49,419 nucleotides of DNA from Pirellula staleyi DSM 6068. GTDB lineage: Bacteria; Planctomycetota; Planctomycetia; Pirellulales; Pirellulaceae. The notes under the pieces were generated by a model. That model made no database searches. It was not told where the DNA came from and saw only the letters and a program-made list of their open reading frames with translations. The DNA lies in contig CAMBSL010000009.1 in the NCBI GenBank assembly GCA_945870455.1, forward strand, positions 1-49,419, given 5' to 3'. This document shows positions 34,239 through 42,651 of this stretch, piece by piece. A program made the translations under genes and the position numbers. Position 1 is the stretch's first letter; the number at the start of each line of letters is the position of its first letter.

Positions 34239-35483
34239 CTAGCGACGGTCTTTGCCGAAAAGCATTCCGTTGTAGACCGGCATCTTGGGGATCGCCATCG
34301 GGGCAGGCTTGAGATCGAATGCGACGGAGTATTTTGCTAACCACTCGCCGAGTTTCTTGCTTTCCCGATCGTTGAGTTCGGGAATGGTCCGTTGGTCCAC
34401 TAAATCGAAAAGCAACGTTGGGGATTGCGTTTGCCCGTATTGCGATCGCGTTACCTTTTTTGTTCCACCAAAGCGTGAGATGATCTCCTGGATGCGATCC
34501 GAGTACACGAACTGGTTCGCGCTGTTGGTTGTACCCAACTCATTGAAGCTGCCTACAGTGACATAGCTTTGGGATCGATCGTGATACTGGTAGGCCTCGT
34601 AACCCGCTCGTCGCAGCGCACGAACCGTCAATGCCGCACGCTCAGCGGCGATGTCCAATTGGGAAACTTTATCTTCATCGCTCAGGCTACTCGTCGATCT
34701 TCCCCAGCTAACCGACTGATCATCGCCTCGAAAAACGGCCACTCGAACGGTGTACTTGCCAGCACAATTGATCAACGAAAAATCTGAGAAGTTCTTTTCT
34801 TCATTGAGTTTTTTCACAAATTTGTCCAGCTCTGGCGCTTTGTAAAACTCGGCGGGCAGAAGCGGATTGCGTGTTACGAAGGCTCCGAACATGGGTCCAG
34901 GATTGGCGATCGCGTTCTCCTTCGCATTTTCTTTGGACTTAACGACTATTTTTTGCAAATATTTCCTGTAGCTGCTCACCGTGTCACTGTTGGGATCGGA
35001 CGGTTCGGCCCCGTTTGCCATCATGCTCGGCGTGATTCTCTTGATCTTGGAAAGCGTTTCGGTGATAGCTGGACTGTCGATTGAGTCGAAGTCGCCCACC
35101 AGAACCGTGTATCCCTCCACGACCTTGTTGTCACGAAACTTCATGCGTCGGCTGTTGCCGTTTTCATCGAATCCGACACCGTCAATGCGTTCGGAATAGT
35201 CGAGTTTTTTACTCACGCAATACGCTTTCAGTTGGAAATCCTTGCGCAATTCATTCGCAAGTTGCTCAGCAAGATTCTTTGCCTCTGGGCCACGGTAGGA
35301 CTTTGCCATCACAAACCAGGGCCCATTCTCGGGCTTGAGAACCAGGCGGTCCGGAATCCCGTCCCCGGTTTTTTGCCCAAAGGATTCTGAGCAGAATAGG
35401 GAGCCGCTTAGGGCAATCGCAACGCAAAGCTTGGTAAGGAGATCAATAACCGGAAATTCGAATCGGATTCTCATCAACTTCAT
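34239..35483 (-). CDS. Secreted protein of unknown function
   Basis: 414 aa. Signal peptide at about 14-35 (LLTKLCVAIALSGSLFCS, cleavage near SFGQ). The mature protein has a repeated alpha/beta element: GPWFVMAKSYRGPEAKNLAEQLANEL, then YTVLVGDFDS, and later YTVRVAVFRGDD with AAERAALTVRALRRAGYEAY and YVTVGSFNE. This resembles SPOR-like domains (small units that read 'V-x-V-G-x-F' followed by a helix of residues), possibly three copies, but a peptidoglycan role is only a guess. Convergent with xerD, 4 bp apart. Confidence 0.7.
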   Translation of the reverse strand: MKLMRIRFEFPVIDLLTKLCVAIALSGSLFCSESFGQKTGDGIPDRLVLKPENGPWFVMAKSYRGPEAKNLAEQLANELRKDFQLKAYCVSKKLDYSERIDGVGFDENGNSRRMKFRDNKVVEGYTVLVGDFDSIDSPAITETLSKIKRITPSMMANGAEPSDPNSDTVSSYRKYLQKIVVKSKENAKENAIANPGPMFGAFVTRNPLLPAEFYKAPELDKFVKKLNEEKNFSDFSLINCAGKYTVRVAVFRGDDQSVSWGRSTSSLSDEDKVSQLDIAAERAALTVRALRRAGYEAYQYHDRSQSYVTVGSFNELGTTNSANQFVYSDRIQEIISRFGGTKKVTRSQYGQTQSPTLLFDLVDQRTIPELNDRESKKLGEWLAKYSVAFDLKPAPMAIPKMPVYNGMLFGKDRR

Positions 35484-35852
35484 CCCTGAATACGATGTGT
35501 TTTGCGCTTTGGCACTTTGCCAACGGAACGTAAAAACCGAGCCCTGGATCGGCCTAAAAAGGATCTAACATTTTCGGAACGGCAACGCTAGGTCAGATTG
35601 CGCCGCTCCGATTCGTACTCCTGTCGCCCCGACTGGGCGTGTCCTGAGCGCGCAAGTTCGTTCGCCGCCTGGGAAGCAGTCTGCGAAACCCACATGGGCT
35701 TTAAGGCGAGCGGCAGATTGCAGTGGGCGCGCTCGCCCATGGATTCACGAGCGAGCGCGCTCGTGCCACGCGATGGTAACCCGACGCGTAAGCGAGGAAT
35801 CGACTGCAATCCCACGCGTACGCGAGGTGACGACTGCAATCCCTCGCTCACC

Positions 35853-35968
35853 GGCTTGTTGCTTTAATGAAGTCGTTATTGGGTAAGGGCGGTACGATGG
35901 ACTTCCAAGTCCGTCAATGGGGAATTCGACGGACCAGGAAGTCCGTCGTACCATTAAAGCAACAAGCC
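35853..35968. mobile_element. MITE-like palindromic element, copy 2 (116 bp)
   Basis: Outer arms GGCTTGTTGCTTTAATG and CATTAAAGCAACAAGCC are perfect complements (17 bp). Inner arms GGTACGATGGACTTCC and GGAAGTCCGTCGTACC pair with one mismatch around an AATGGGGAATTCG centre. The left side carries AAGTCGTTATTGGGTAAGGGC between outer and inner arm. Same build as 23438-23551, with some arm differences matched by changes in the partner arm. Confidence 0.8.
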
Positions 35969-36014
35969 ATTAAGTATCGGGTTATGACTGGTAGTTTCGC
36001 CCGCGCCAGGCATC

Positions 36015-36104
36015 ATTGCAGAAATGCCGATTGCAGAAATGCCGATTGCAGAAATGCCGATTGCAGAAATGCCGATTGCAGAAATGCCGATTTCAGAAAT
36101 GCCG
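36015..36104. repeat. 6 x 15-bp tandem repeat (ATTGCAGAAATGCCG)
   Basis: Five identical units and a sixth with one change (ATTTCAGAAATGCCG). All frames stay open because 15 is a multiple of 3. One plus-strand frame reads ADCRN ADCRN ... ADFRN, which fits the pentapeptide-repeat consensus A(D/N)LxX. No spacers, so not a CRISPR array. Confidence 0.95.
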
Positions 36105-36247
36105 AATCGGAACTGTCAATGCTGGCATTCGCCCGAGTTTCGTGATGACGCAAGTTTATCGTGTGACGAGTACCAATTCGGATCGAAACATGACACAATG
36201 CCTTTTTTCAATACCTAACATCTCATTCACTATCGATGGTCGTCTCA

Positions 36248-36580
36248 ATGAATTCAATCAAGTTCTTGTTCGTTGTTTGGGCCTTTCTTGTTTTGGGCGG
36301 AATCGCACGCTGCAAGCCCCCGTATCCAAGCAAGCCCCCGTATCCAAGCGAGCCCGGTTTTTCGCCACGGACTCTCGCCTACAGTATCGAGGGATCTAAC
36401 AGTACCGAGGGATCTAATGTGGACGCGCAACGTGTTCACCTCTCGCGAGTTCACCGCTCGCCCGACTGGTTCGATTTTCTGGCGAGATCGACCCGGGAAA
36501 CTGCAAGGCCTCGCTCCCTCGCCCTGGGTACTCCGTGGGAAATCGCTTGGGTCGGAGCCAACTCTTCGTTTCCTTACTAG
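36248..36580 (+). CDS. Possible small secreted protein
   Basis: 110 aa from ATG 36248. Signal-peptide-like start MNSIKFLFVVWAFLVLGG, then two copies of KPPYPS from an 18-bp direct repeat and a second 18-bp repeat (GGATCTAA units). The rest has no family features and another frame (to 36821) is also open, so I am unsure which is coded. Could be a decayed gene. Confidence 0.35.
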   Translation: MNSIKFLFVVWAFLVLGGIARCKPPYPSKPPYPSEPGFSPRTLAYSIEGSNSTEGSNVDAQRVHLSRVHRSPDWFDFLARSTRETARPRSLALGTPWEIAWVGANSSFPY

Positions 36581-36823
36581 GAGATACGACGCGGAGCGTC
36601 GTACAACGAAAGGCCATTTTCGGATTGAAACACCGAAAGGCCAAATGGAATGGCAGCGAAGCATGGAAAGAGAAAGCGTGACACATTTAACAGAAACAAG
36701 TGGCACATTTAATTTAGACAAGTGGCACCTTTCAAGCCAAGGCTTGGTTTTTTCCATTCGCAAACGTTGCTCTGAGTTTTGCCTAGCTAACGAGTCCTGG
36801 CCTGAACCGATTGGCTTTTAAGT

Positions 36824-36914
36824 CGATCGGCATAGCAAAAACTACCGCGTAGCACAGGCTGCCAGCGCTGCAGGCCTGTAATATTACCCGTAGCACAGAC
36901 TGCTAGCCTGTGCT
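36824..36914. repeat. TAGCACAGGCTGCCAGC palindromic repeat, copy 1
   Basis: Begins CGATCGGCA, then GTAGCACAGGCTGCCAGC and, inverted, GCTAGCCTGTGCT at the end (36902-36914). Nearly the same succession occurs at 40889-40982. It lies 47 bp from the 3' end of the RNase P RNA gene. Confidence 0.75.
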
Positions 36915-36961
36915 TTTTAGAATAGTAGACGCTATTCACTTGCGCTCGTGCGGGCTTAAAA

Positions 36962-37350
36962 GACCTGGGGGGTTCGTAAGCCGGGTTCTGTTCGCCGAGG
37001 CGCTGCGATCATTTATCTAGCACCGTCATTGCTAACGGCGTCGAGCGATCAACCCGAACGTGCGAGGCCGCGAGCAGCAGCCCACTCACCAACGAGCAAG
37101 CTTGCTGATGAGTTGACGTTCTGTTTGTTCTTGCTCCAGGTGGGGTTTACCTAGCAGCCCAAGTCACCTTGAGCTCTGGTGGGCTCTTACCCCACCGTTT
37201 CACCCTTACTGAGCAGGTGCCCAGCGGTTTGCTTTCTGTTGCACTTTCCCTAGCCTTGCGGCCGGTCGACGTTATCGACCACCTTGCTCTATGGAGCCCG
37301 GACTTTCCTCTTTGCTATGACGCAAAGCGATCGCACTAACTCCCCAGGTC
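36962..37350 (-). ncRNA. rnpB: RNase P RNA (bacterial type A-like)
   Basis: On the minus strand GAGGAAAGTCCGGGCTCC (around 37300-37317) is the conserved CR-I region. GGGTGAAACGGTGGGGTAAGAG fits CR-II/III in two adjacent pieces, and ACAGAACCCGGCTTACG is the universal 3' part (CR-V). The ends pair: GACCTGGGGAGTT at the 5' end and AACCCCCCAGGTC at the 3' end form a 13-bp P1 helix with one mismatch, which sets the boundaries (about 389 nt). It is the catalytic RNA that matures tRNA 5' ends. TTTT follows P1. Confidence 0.95.
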
Positions 37351-37357
37351 GGTTGAA

Positions 37358-37363
37358 AGTATA
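37358..37363 (-). promoter_or_regulatory. -10 box of rnpB
   Basis: TATACT on the minus strand, 7 bases before the start of P1, the right distance for transcription start at about 37350. The -35 is weak (TTCGCC, 18 bp spacing). Confidence 0.55.
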
Positions 37364-37456
37364 TCCGCAAGAGCGACAATAGGCGAATGTGAACCACCGC
37401 CACTCGCCTTGGACGAATGGTGTGAACTGAAACTGTCCACGTATCTTTTTGCGGCA

Positions 37457-38164
37457 CTAGCGAACTGCGGATTGCCCATCGACTCCTTCCGCGTTGGTTT
37501 GCGAGTTTGCGGTTTCGCCTGCGGCAACGCGAGCCTCGACCGGAGCCGCGCCTGGACGCCTGCCTCGTCGCTTTTGAGTCGAGGAAGGAATCATTGCTGG
37601 GTCAACTTTTTGAAGCATTCTGGATATACATAGCTTGTTCACACTTACGGATAAGTTGTTGGCTTCGTCGCAAATTGCATCATGAAGGCTTTTTGGGATG
37701 CGAACGGTAATCATACGCTGCGGTTCGTGGGGGTCATTTTCGGGAAGATCGCGCGATCGCAAAACAGTTAACATTTCGAGCACCTTGCTATGCTCATCAC
37801 TGCATTCGTACTCCCTGGCTTCGACCACGTCAGCAAACAGAGCCCTCGCTACCCCATCTCCTCCCAACGTTTCCCGATAAAAAGCAGTCCATGTTGGAGC
37901 AAGGCCGAAAAGTTCGGTCGCGGTCTCCACTACGAGCTTTCGGCGTAACGCGATAGGCAGTTCCGCGTTCCGCTTGGCTTTGAGCTCCGTGGCCACTTGA
38001 TTGAAAACCTTCATTTCGGCAGCCAGCTTCTCGCCGGCTTCGTCTGCGGCTTTTTCCCGAAGTCGCGACGACACTGGCTTTGGGGGGGCCGTCTTTGGCT
38101 CGGCGGGAGCGAGCCATTCGTTTGCCGAGGTGTTGTGGTCTGGTGTGTTGCTGTCGAAATTCAT
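37457..38164 (-). CDS. Ribbon-helix-helix domain protein
   Basis: 235 aa from ATG 38164 (MNFDSNTPDHNTSANEW); the frame is open to 38242 without added features. The N-terminal half is charged and helical. Near 150-185 RMITVRIPKSLHDAICDEANNL and SVSVNKLCISRML match an Arc/HicB-type ribbon-helix-helix DNA-binding motif: a beta strand 'TVRIP', then two helices. The tail is basic and Pro/Ala-rich (KRRGRRPG). Likely a DNA-binding regulator; no toxin gene is visible next to it. Confidence 0.7.
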   Translation of the reverse strand: MNFDSNTPDHNTSANEWLAPAEPKTAPPKPVSSRLREKAADEAGEKLAAEMKVFNQVATELKAKRNAELPIALRRKLVVETATELFGLAPTWTAFYRETLGGDGVARALFADVVEAREYECSDEHSKVLEMLTVLRSRDLPENDPHEPQRMITVRIPKSLHDAICDEANNLSVSVNKLCISRMLQKVDPAMIPSSTQKRRGRRPGAAPVEARVAAGETANSQTNAEGVDGQSAVR

Positions 38165-38624
38165 CCTGAGATACCTAATTCCTTGCGAAGTGCGTTTTGA
38201 GGGGAAACGGCTGCAGTCATTCAAAACCTCCTTCGCCTGCACCCGTCACGAAGGAAGCCATCGCTCGTCTGGACCGCGAAGCCGCAGCCGAAGCGAATAA
38301 ATGTTCCGATAGCTGTCAATGCCATCGATGCAAACCAAATGCTGGCAGGGACTTAAGATCGATTAGATAGCATTGCTTAAAATGCAGGCATTACCACCGG
38401 AGAGGGGTGTTGCGAAGTGTGCTTGCTTTTTGGGCAGCCTATGCATTCTCAAATACCAACTGTCTAGGGTGTGGTTGTTTGGGATTATTCGCAAAATCGT
38501 TGTGTTCGAAACTCATCTTGGTTCTGTTTCCCCACTCTGGTATCGTTCGATTCTCCCGTTCAAGGAAGAACGCGTAGGTAGCCGCTTTCCATCATCGCGA
38601 AAGTTCTCGGAAGGAATTTGTCTA
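38165..38624. other. Divergent intergenic region
   Basis: 460 bp between the RHH gene and the acetyltransferase gene. It must contain both promoters. No repeat or RNA recognised; the open frame upstream of 38625 does not look coded. Confidence 0.4.
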
Positions 38625-39137
38625 ATGCCAAGGATCGAATCAGATAAGTCTTGCGTTCACATTCGCTGGATGATTCGTCGTGATATGCCGTCAGTGCTAG
38701 CTATCGAATCCAACAGTTTCGAATTCCCCTGGACTGAGGAAGAGTTCATCCGATGTCTTCGCCAACGCGATTGCATCGGAATGGTCGCTGAGCGCAACGA
38801 GGAAGTTGTGGGGTTCATGATTTACGAACTACATAAAACCCGAATCCACATTTTGTCGTTCGCTGTGCACCCGGAGTTTCGTCGGGAAGGGGTTGGCAAA
38901 GCGATGACGGAAAAGCTCGTTTCCAAGCTCGCTTATCAGCGTCGCAATCGAATCGTTCTTGAAGTCCGTGAGACAAACTTGTCCGCACAGTTATTTTTCC
39001 GCCAGCTCGGATTTCGAGCTACTGGCGTACTGAAGGACTTCTACGAGGACACCCCCGAGGACGCATTCCTCATGCAGTTTCGTCAAACGGCAGAAGAAGC
39101 CATGGGTGATGAATCGAACAAGCGGTTTGCTGGCTAA
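38625..39137 (+). CDS. rimI: RimI-type ribosomal protein N-acetyltransferase
   Basis: 170 aa from ATG 38625, with AAGGAA 9 bases upstream as ribosome binding site. A single GNAT domain: IRRDMPSVLAIESNSFEFPWTEEEF is the RimI-like start (acetyl transfer to N-terminal Ala of bS18), and HPEFRREGVGKAM is the acetyl-CoA binding motif (R/Q-x-x-G-x-G/A). NLSAQLFFRQLGFRATG is the C-terminal motif. It is coupled to the Nudix gene, one base apart. Confidence 0.85.
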   Translation: MPRIESDKSCVHIRWMIRRDMPSVLAIESNSFEFPWTEEEFIRCLRQRDCIGMVAERNEEVVGFMIYELHKTRIHILSFAVHPEFRREGVGKAMTEKLVSKLAYQRRNRIVLEVRETNLSAQLFFRQLGFRATGVLKDFYEDTPEDAFLMQFRQTAEEAMGDESNKRFAG

Positions 39138-39138
39138 C

Positions 39139-39660
39139 ATGCGAACTGCGAAAAAGCTCTTTCAAGCCAAACGTTTTGCAGTCGAAGAAGTGGAGGAAGT
39201 GCTATCGGACGGTTCGCGTTTGATTCGAAACATCGTTCGGCACCCAGGCGCTGTGGTGATCCTACCGCTGGTGGACGCGAATCATGTATGTTTGATCCAA
39301 ACGTATCGCGTTGCGATCGATCGATGGCATCTTGAGTTGCCGGCAGGAACGCTTGATAAGTCGCTCACTCCTTTTGAAACGGCGCTTGCGGAACTACAAG
39401 AGGAAACCGGCTACCTGGCAAGTAATCTGGCGCACATCCATACTTTTGTCATGTCGCCTGGCATTCTTGATGAAAAGATGCATTTCTATGCGGCCGAAGG
39501 TTTAACAATGGGACAATCCGCGCGCGAACCTGGCGAGCAAATCGAGAATAGGATCCTGTCATGGGCAGAAATCGATAGCTTACTGCGTGACAAAAAGATC
39601 ATCGATGCGAAGACTTTGGTCGCATTGCTTTGGTACATGCGTTATCGCAATCACGCCTAA
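39139..39660 (+). CDS. Nudix hydrolase, ADP-ribose pyrophosphatase-like
   Basis: 173 aa from ATG 39139, one base after the stop of the acetyltransferase gene. Nudix box GTLDKSLTPFETALAELQEE followed by TGY; the usual R of REUxEE is A (AELQEE), while the Glu residues binding metal are kept. ELPAG before the box is typical of ADP-ribose/NDP-sugar pyrophosphatases (NudF group). Probably hydrolyses nucleoside diphosphate linked compounds. Confidence 0.88.
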   Translation: MRTAKKLFQAKRFAVEEVEEVLSDGSRLIRNIVRHPGAVVILPLVDANHVCLIQTYRVAIDRWHLELPAGTLDKSLTPFETALAELQEETGYLASNLAHIHTFVMSPGILDEKMHFYAAEGLTMGQSAREPGEQIENRILSWAEIDSLLRDKKIIDAKTLVALLWYMRYRNHA

Positions 39661-40859
39661 TTTAGAATTCCGAGCTCGACGAGCCTTCGTTCGAGCGTCA
39701 GAGGTGGGATGCCCAGCAATGCTCGCAATGCGCCAACGTCAGAACTGCTTCGAGTCTTCGCATCCACCGCCAGGTATTCCTGATTTCGAACACCGCGAAT
39801 GAGCAAATTCTTGGGCGTATGTTCGGTTTCGATGAACTCAAGGAGTTGTGTCTGGTATCCGACCGCATTTAACAACGCAACTCTCATGGAATCGGTCGCT
39901 AGAGATGCGAATCTCTCTTTCGCAATCCCAAACGATGTCAATGGCGCGAGTGCGGACGCGGACAGATGACTGTTCAGTTCATGCTGGCAGCATGGAACCG
40001 CGAGAATGGCCTTGCTCTGCCATCGAATCGCTTGTGCAATCGCTTCGTCGGTTGCTGTGTCGCACGCATGCAACGAGATGACCAAGTCTATATTCGCGTT
40101 CGAGGAATAACCGGCAATATCGCCAACGGCGAATCGCAAATTCTGTATGCCAAGCCTTTCGACAATCGTTGAGCAGGTTTTGACAACATCTTCACGACGA
40201 TCTAGGCCAATTATTTCAACATCGCGTTTAAGAATGGTTGTCAGCAGATAGTGTGTTGCGAAGGTCAAGTAGCTTTTGCCACACCCAAAGTCAATCACGC
40301 GGATCGTTCGGTCTGAGGGGAGCGACTCGGCGATATCATGAATAAACTCAAGGAACCGATTGATCTGCCGAAATTTGCGAGAGTGGCTTGCGAGCACGAT
40401 CCCCGTTTTGGACATGATGCCAGTTTCGACCAAGAACGGGCATGGAGTACCCTCTGGAATCAAATGATTGCGCAGTTGATTGTGGGGTTGTTCAAGTGGG
40501 AATGTTAACGCTGTGGTCGCGATAGGTTTTGTGCTAAGAAAACACTTGCCTTTCTTGGAAAAACGTGCCTCAAATGATGCTGAATCTGTCGTGAAATGGG
40601 AGTTCTTGAAATCCTTGGTCGCTAAACGAACTAGCTCGTTTGCAGCCTCATCAAGACTTAGGTTTTTGTGGAATTCTTGCGTTGCCGTTTGGGATGTGAA
40701 CTGCAGCATGGATCCGCCACGCACGTCGATGGGGCGTACTGCAACTCGCAAAAATAACGACTCAGGCGATCTGGGGCTACTAAAGGTTGCCTTGACCAAC
40801 ACCTTGTTCGCCGCTGCATTAGCTAGCAATTCAGTCAGTTCTAACGCATGGTCGGGCAT
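39657..40859 (-). CDS. SAM-dependent methyltransferase-like protein
   Basis: 400 aa. The Rossmann part is in the middle: VIDFGCGKSYLTFATHYLL (motif I) at about 189-207, then IIGLDRREDVV (motif II) and DLVISLHACDTATDEAI (motif IV), followed by AVPCCQHELN. The 'HACD' and 'PCCQHE' motifs are those of methyltransferases related to eukaryotic METTL25/TRM13-like proteins, found widely in bacteria without known substrate. A basic N-terminal 150 residues precede it. Ends overlap the Nudix gene by 4 bp, tail to tail. Confidence 0.78.
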   Translation of the reverse strand: MPDHALELTELLANAAANKVLVKATFSSPRSPESLFLRVAVRPIDVRGGSMLQFTSQTATQEFHKNLSLDEAANELVRLATKDFKNSHFTTDSASFEARFSKKGKCFLSTKPIATTALTFPLEQPHNQLRNHLIPEGTPCPFLVETGIMSKTGIVLASHSRKFRQINRFLEFIHDIAESLPSDRTIRVIDFGCGKSYLTFATHYLLTTILKRDVEIIGLDRREDVVKTCSTIVERLGIQNLRFAVGDIAGYSSNANIDLVISLHACDTATDEAIAQAIRWQSKAILAVPCCQHELNSHLSASALAPLTSFGIAKERFASLATDSMRVALLNAVGYQTQLLEFIETEHTPKNLLIRGVRNQEYLAVDAKTRSSSDVGALRALLGIPPLTLERRLVELGILN

Positions 40860-40888
40860 ATGTCATCCAAAGAGAGGCCGGGGTTAGG

Positions 40889-40982
40889 CGATCGGCAGAC
40901 CAACAACTACCACGTAGCACAGGCTGCCAGCGTTGCCAGCCTGTAATAGTCTAAAATGCACAGGCCAGCAGCCCGTGCTACG
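40889..40982. repeat. TAGCACAGGCTGCCAGC palindromic repeat, copy 2
   Basis: CGATCGGCA, then CGTAGCACAGGCTGCCAGCG, then GCACAGGCCAGCAGCCCGTGCTACG. It follows the same order as the copy at 36824-36914 with a few changes. Lies between the methyltransferase and xylA genes. Confidence 0.75.
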
Positions 40983-41047
40983 GATAAATCACATGCTGCC
41001 GCTCGCCTTAGAGGATGAGTCTCAATCCCCGGCTTGAGACAGTCCAA

Positions 41048-42358
41048 CTAAATATATCGATTGAAGATATTCTCAAGCATCTCTTGTCGGCCGCTCTCGT
41101 TGGCGTTGGCCTCGCCCTTCTCGAGCATGTACGCTTCTAAGCTCTCAAAGTTCTGCTTGCCTGCTTCGATTTCAGCACCTATGCCACTATCCCAACTTCG
41201 GTATCGGCTCTTAACGAACTGATCGATAACACCTTCGCGTCGGATATCGGCTGCGATTCGCAACCCACGGGCGAAAGCATCCATTCCCCCAACGTGCGCA
41301 TGAAACAGATCGATGGGCTCGAAGCTTTCACGTCGGACTTTGGCATCGAAGTTGACTCCACCGGTCTTTAGTCCACCGTGCTTCAGAATTGCGAGCATGC
41401 ATTGGGCTGTTAAGTAGTAGTCGGTTGGAAACTGATCTGTGTCCCAGCCCAATAGCAAGTCTCCGGTATTGGCGTCGATCGAACCCAGCGCACCTTGCAT
41501 GCCCGCATAGTCCAGTTCGTGCATCATCGTATGGCCGGCAAGCGTCGCGTGGTTGGTCTCCAAGTTGAGTTTGAAGTAAGGCATCAAATCGTAGGATCGG
41601 AGGAAATTCAAGCACGCAGCCGCGTCGCTATCGTATTGGTGTTTCGTTGGCTCCTTGGGCTTTGGCTCGATCAGGAATGGACCTTGGAAACCGATCTTCT
41701 TGGCATAGTCGACAGCCATATGAAAAAACTTTGCCAAGTGGTCAAGTTCTCGCTTCATGTCGGTATTGTAGAGGCACTGATATCCTTCCCTGCCCCCCCA
41801 AAATACATAGTTCTCACCACCGAGCATTTGGGTGACTTCCAAGCACTTTTTGACTTGCGCTGCGGCGAAGGCAAATACGTCTGCATTGCAAGTGGTTGCC
41901 GCCCCATGCATAAACCTTGGGTGGCTGAACATATTGGCCGTACCCCACAGAAGTTTGACGCCGGTTTTGTCTTGGTGCTCCTTGAGGGAGCTGGAGATTC
42001 GGTCAAAGTTCGCGTTTGTTTCACGCAACGAACCTCCCTCGGGAGAAACATCTCGGTCATGAAATGCGTAATACGGAGCGTCCAGTTTTTGAAAAATTTC
42101 GAACGCGACTTCCACTCGTCTAAGTGCGTTTTCGAGGGAATTGCTGCCGTCATCCCAGGGGCGAATGGCCGTTCCCGGTCCGAACGGATCGGAGCCAGTC
42201 CCTCGCATGGTGTGCCAATAAACAATACTGAATCGCAAGTGTTCCTTCATCGACTTGCCCTCGATGAGCTCCGACGGGTTGTACCAACGAAAAGCCAAGG
42301 GATTTCGGCTTTGAGGGCCATCGTATTGAATCGTCTGGATTTCAGGAAAGTAGCTCAT
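41048..42358 (-). CDS. xylA: Xylose isomerase
   Basis: 436 aa, full length for the class II enzyme. Catalytic and metal sites are visible: [15 protein letters not shown] (His and Asp), [26 protein letters not shown], the substrate/metal lysine region [29 protein letters not shown] and [10 protein letters not shown]. Interconverts D-xylose and D-xylulose (also glucose and fructose). No xylulokinase next to it. [15 protein letters not shown] is the usual start. Confidence 0.97.
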   Translation of the reverse strand: MSYFPEIQTIQYDGPQSRNPLAFRWYNPSELIEGKSMKEHLRFSIVYWHTMRGTGSDPFGPGTAIRPWDDGSNSLENALRRVEVAFEIFQKLDAPYYAFHDRDVSPEGGSLRETNANFDRISSSLKEHQDKTGVKLLWGTANMFSHPRFMHGAATTCNADVFAFAAAQVKKCLEVTQMLGGENYVFWGGREGYQCLYNTDMKRELDHLAKFFHMAVDYAKKIGFQGPFLIEPKPKEPTKHQYDSDAAACLNFLRSYDLMPYFKLNLETNHATLAGHTMMHELDYAGMQGALGSIDANTGDLLLGWDTDQFPTDYYLTAQCMLAILKHGGLKTGGVNFDAKVRRESFEPIDLFHAHVGGMDAFARGLRIAADIRREGVIDQFVKSRYRSWDSGIGAEIEAGKQNFESLEAYMLEKGEANANESGRQEMLENIFNRYI

Positions 42359-42651
42359 GCCGTAAGGTTCCTAGGGTGCGGAGGGATGCAGTTGGGGATA
42401 ATTTGATCAGTTTAGCGAATCAACGAATTGCTGCGAGGGGCGACGAAAAACGTCAGAAAACACATTTTCTTCGCCGATGGATCCGTATTCCTAGGAAAAT
42501 ATTCCAGTACACTAGGAGCTATCAAGATCTGTCGAGTCGTTGACATGGCTTACGAAAGAAATGTGCATTGACGCACGCAACTCGTTTAGAATTCGTTGAA
42601 TCGAGTGACCCCAACCAGCAAAATCGGTAGTCTTTCGAGGAACAAGTTGGC

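Larger units (their letters stand above)
35484..36247. other. Repeat-rich intergenic region
   Basis: About 760 bp without a convincing gene. It holds a GGTAACCCGACGCGTAAGCG-type dispersed repeat (around 35773-35850), the second MITE-like element (35853-35968) and a 6 x 15-bp tandem repeat (36015-36104). Confidence 0.6.

Noticed and set aside
36015..36104. CRISPR array
   Set aside because: Units of 15 bp follow each other without spacers; no cas gene in the window.
36273..36821. 182-codon plus-strand frame from TTG
   Set aside because: No signal, no domain, and built partly of short direct repeats; it may be a decayed second half of the gene at 36248 but I cannot support it as a gene.
41495..42406. 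303-codon plus-strand frame
   Set aside because: Lies wholly antisense to xylA, whose catalytic motifs are intact; no family features in the plus frame.
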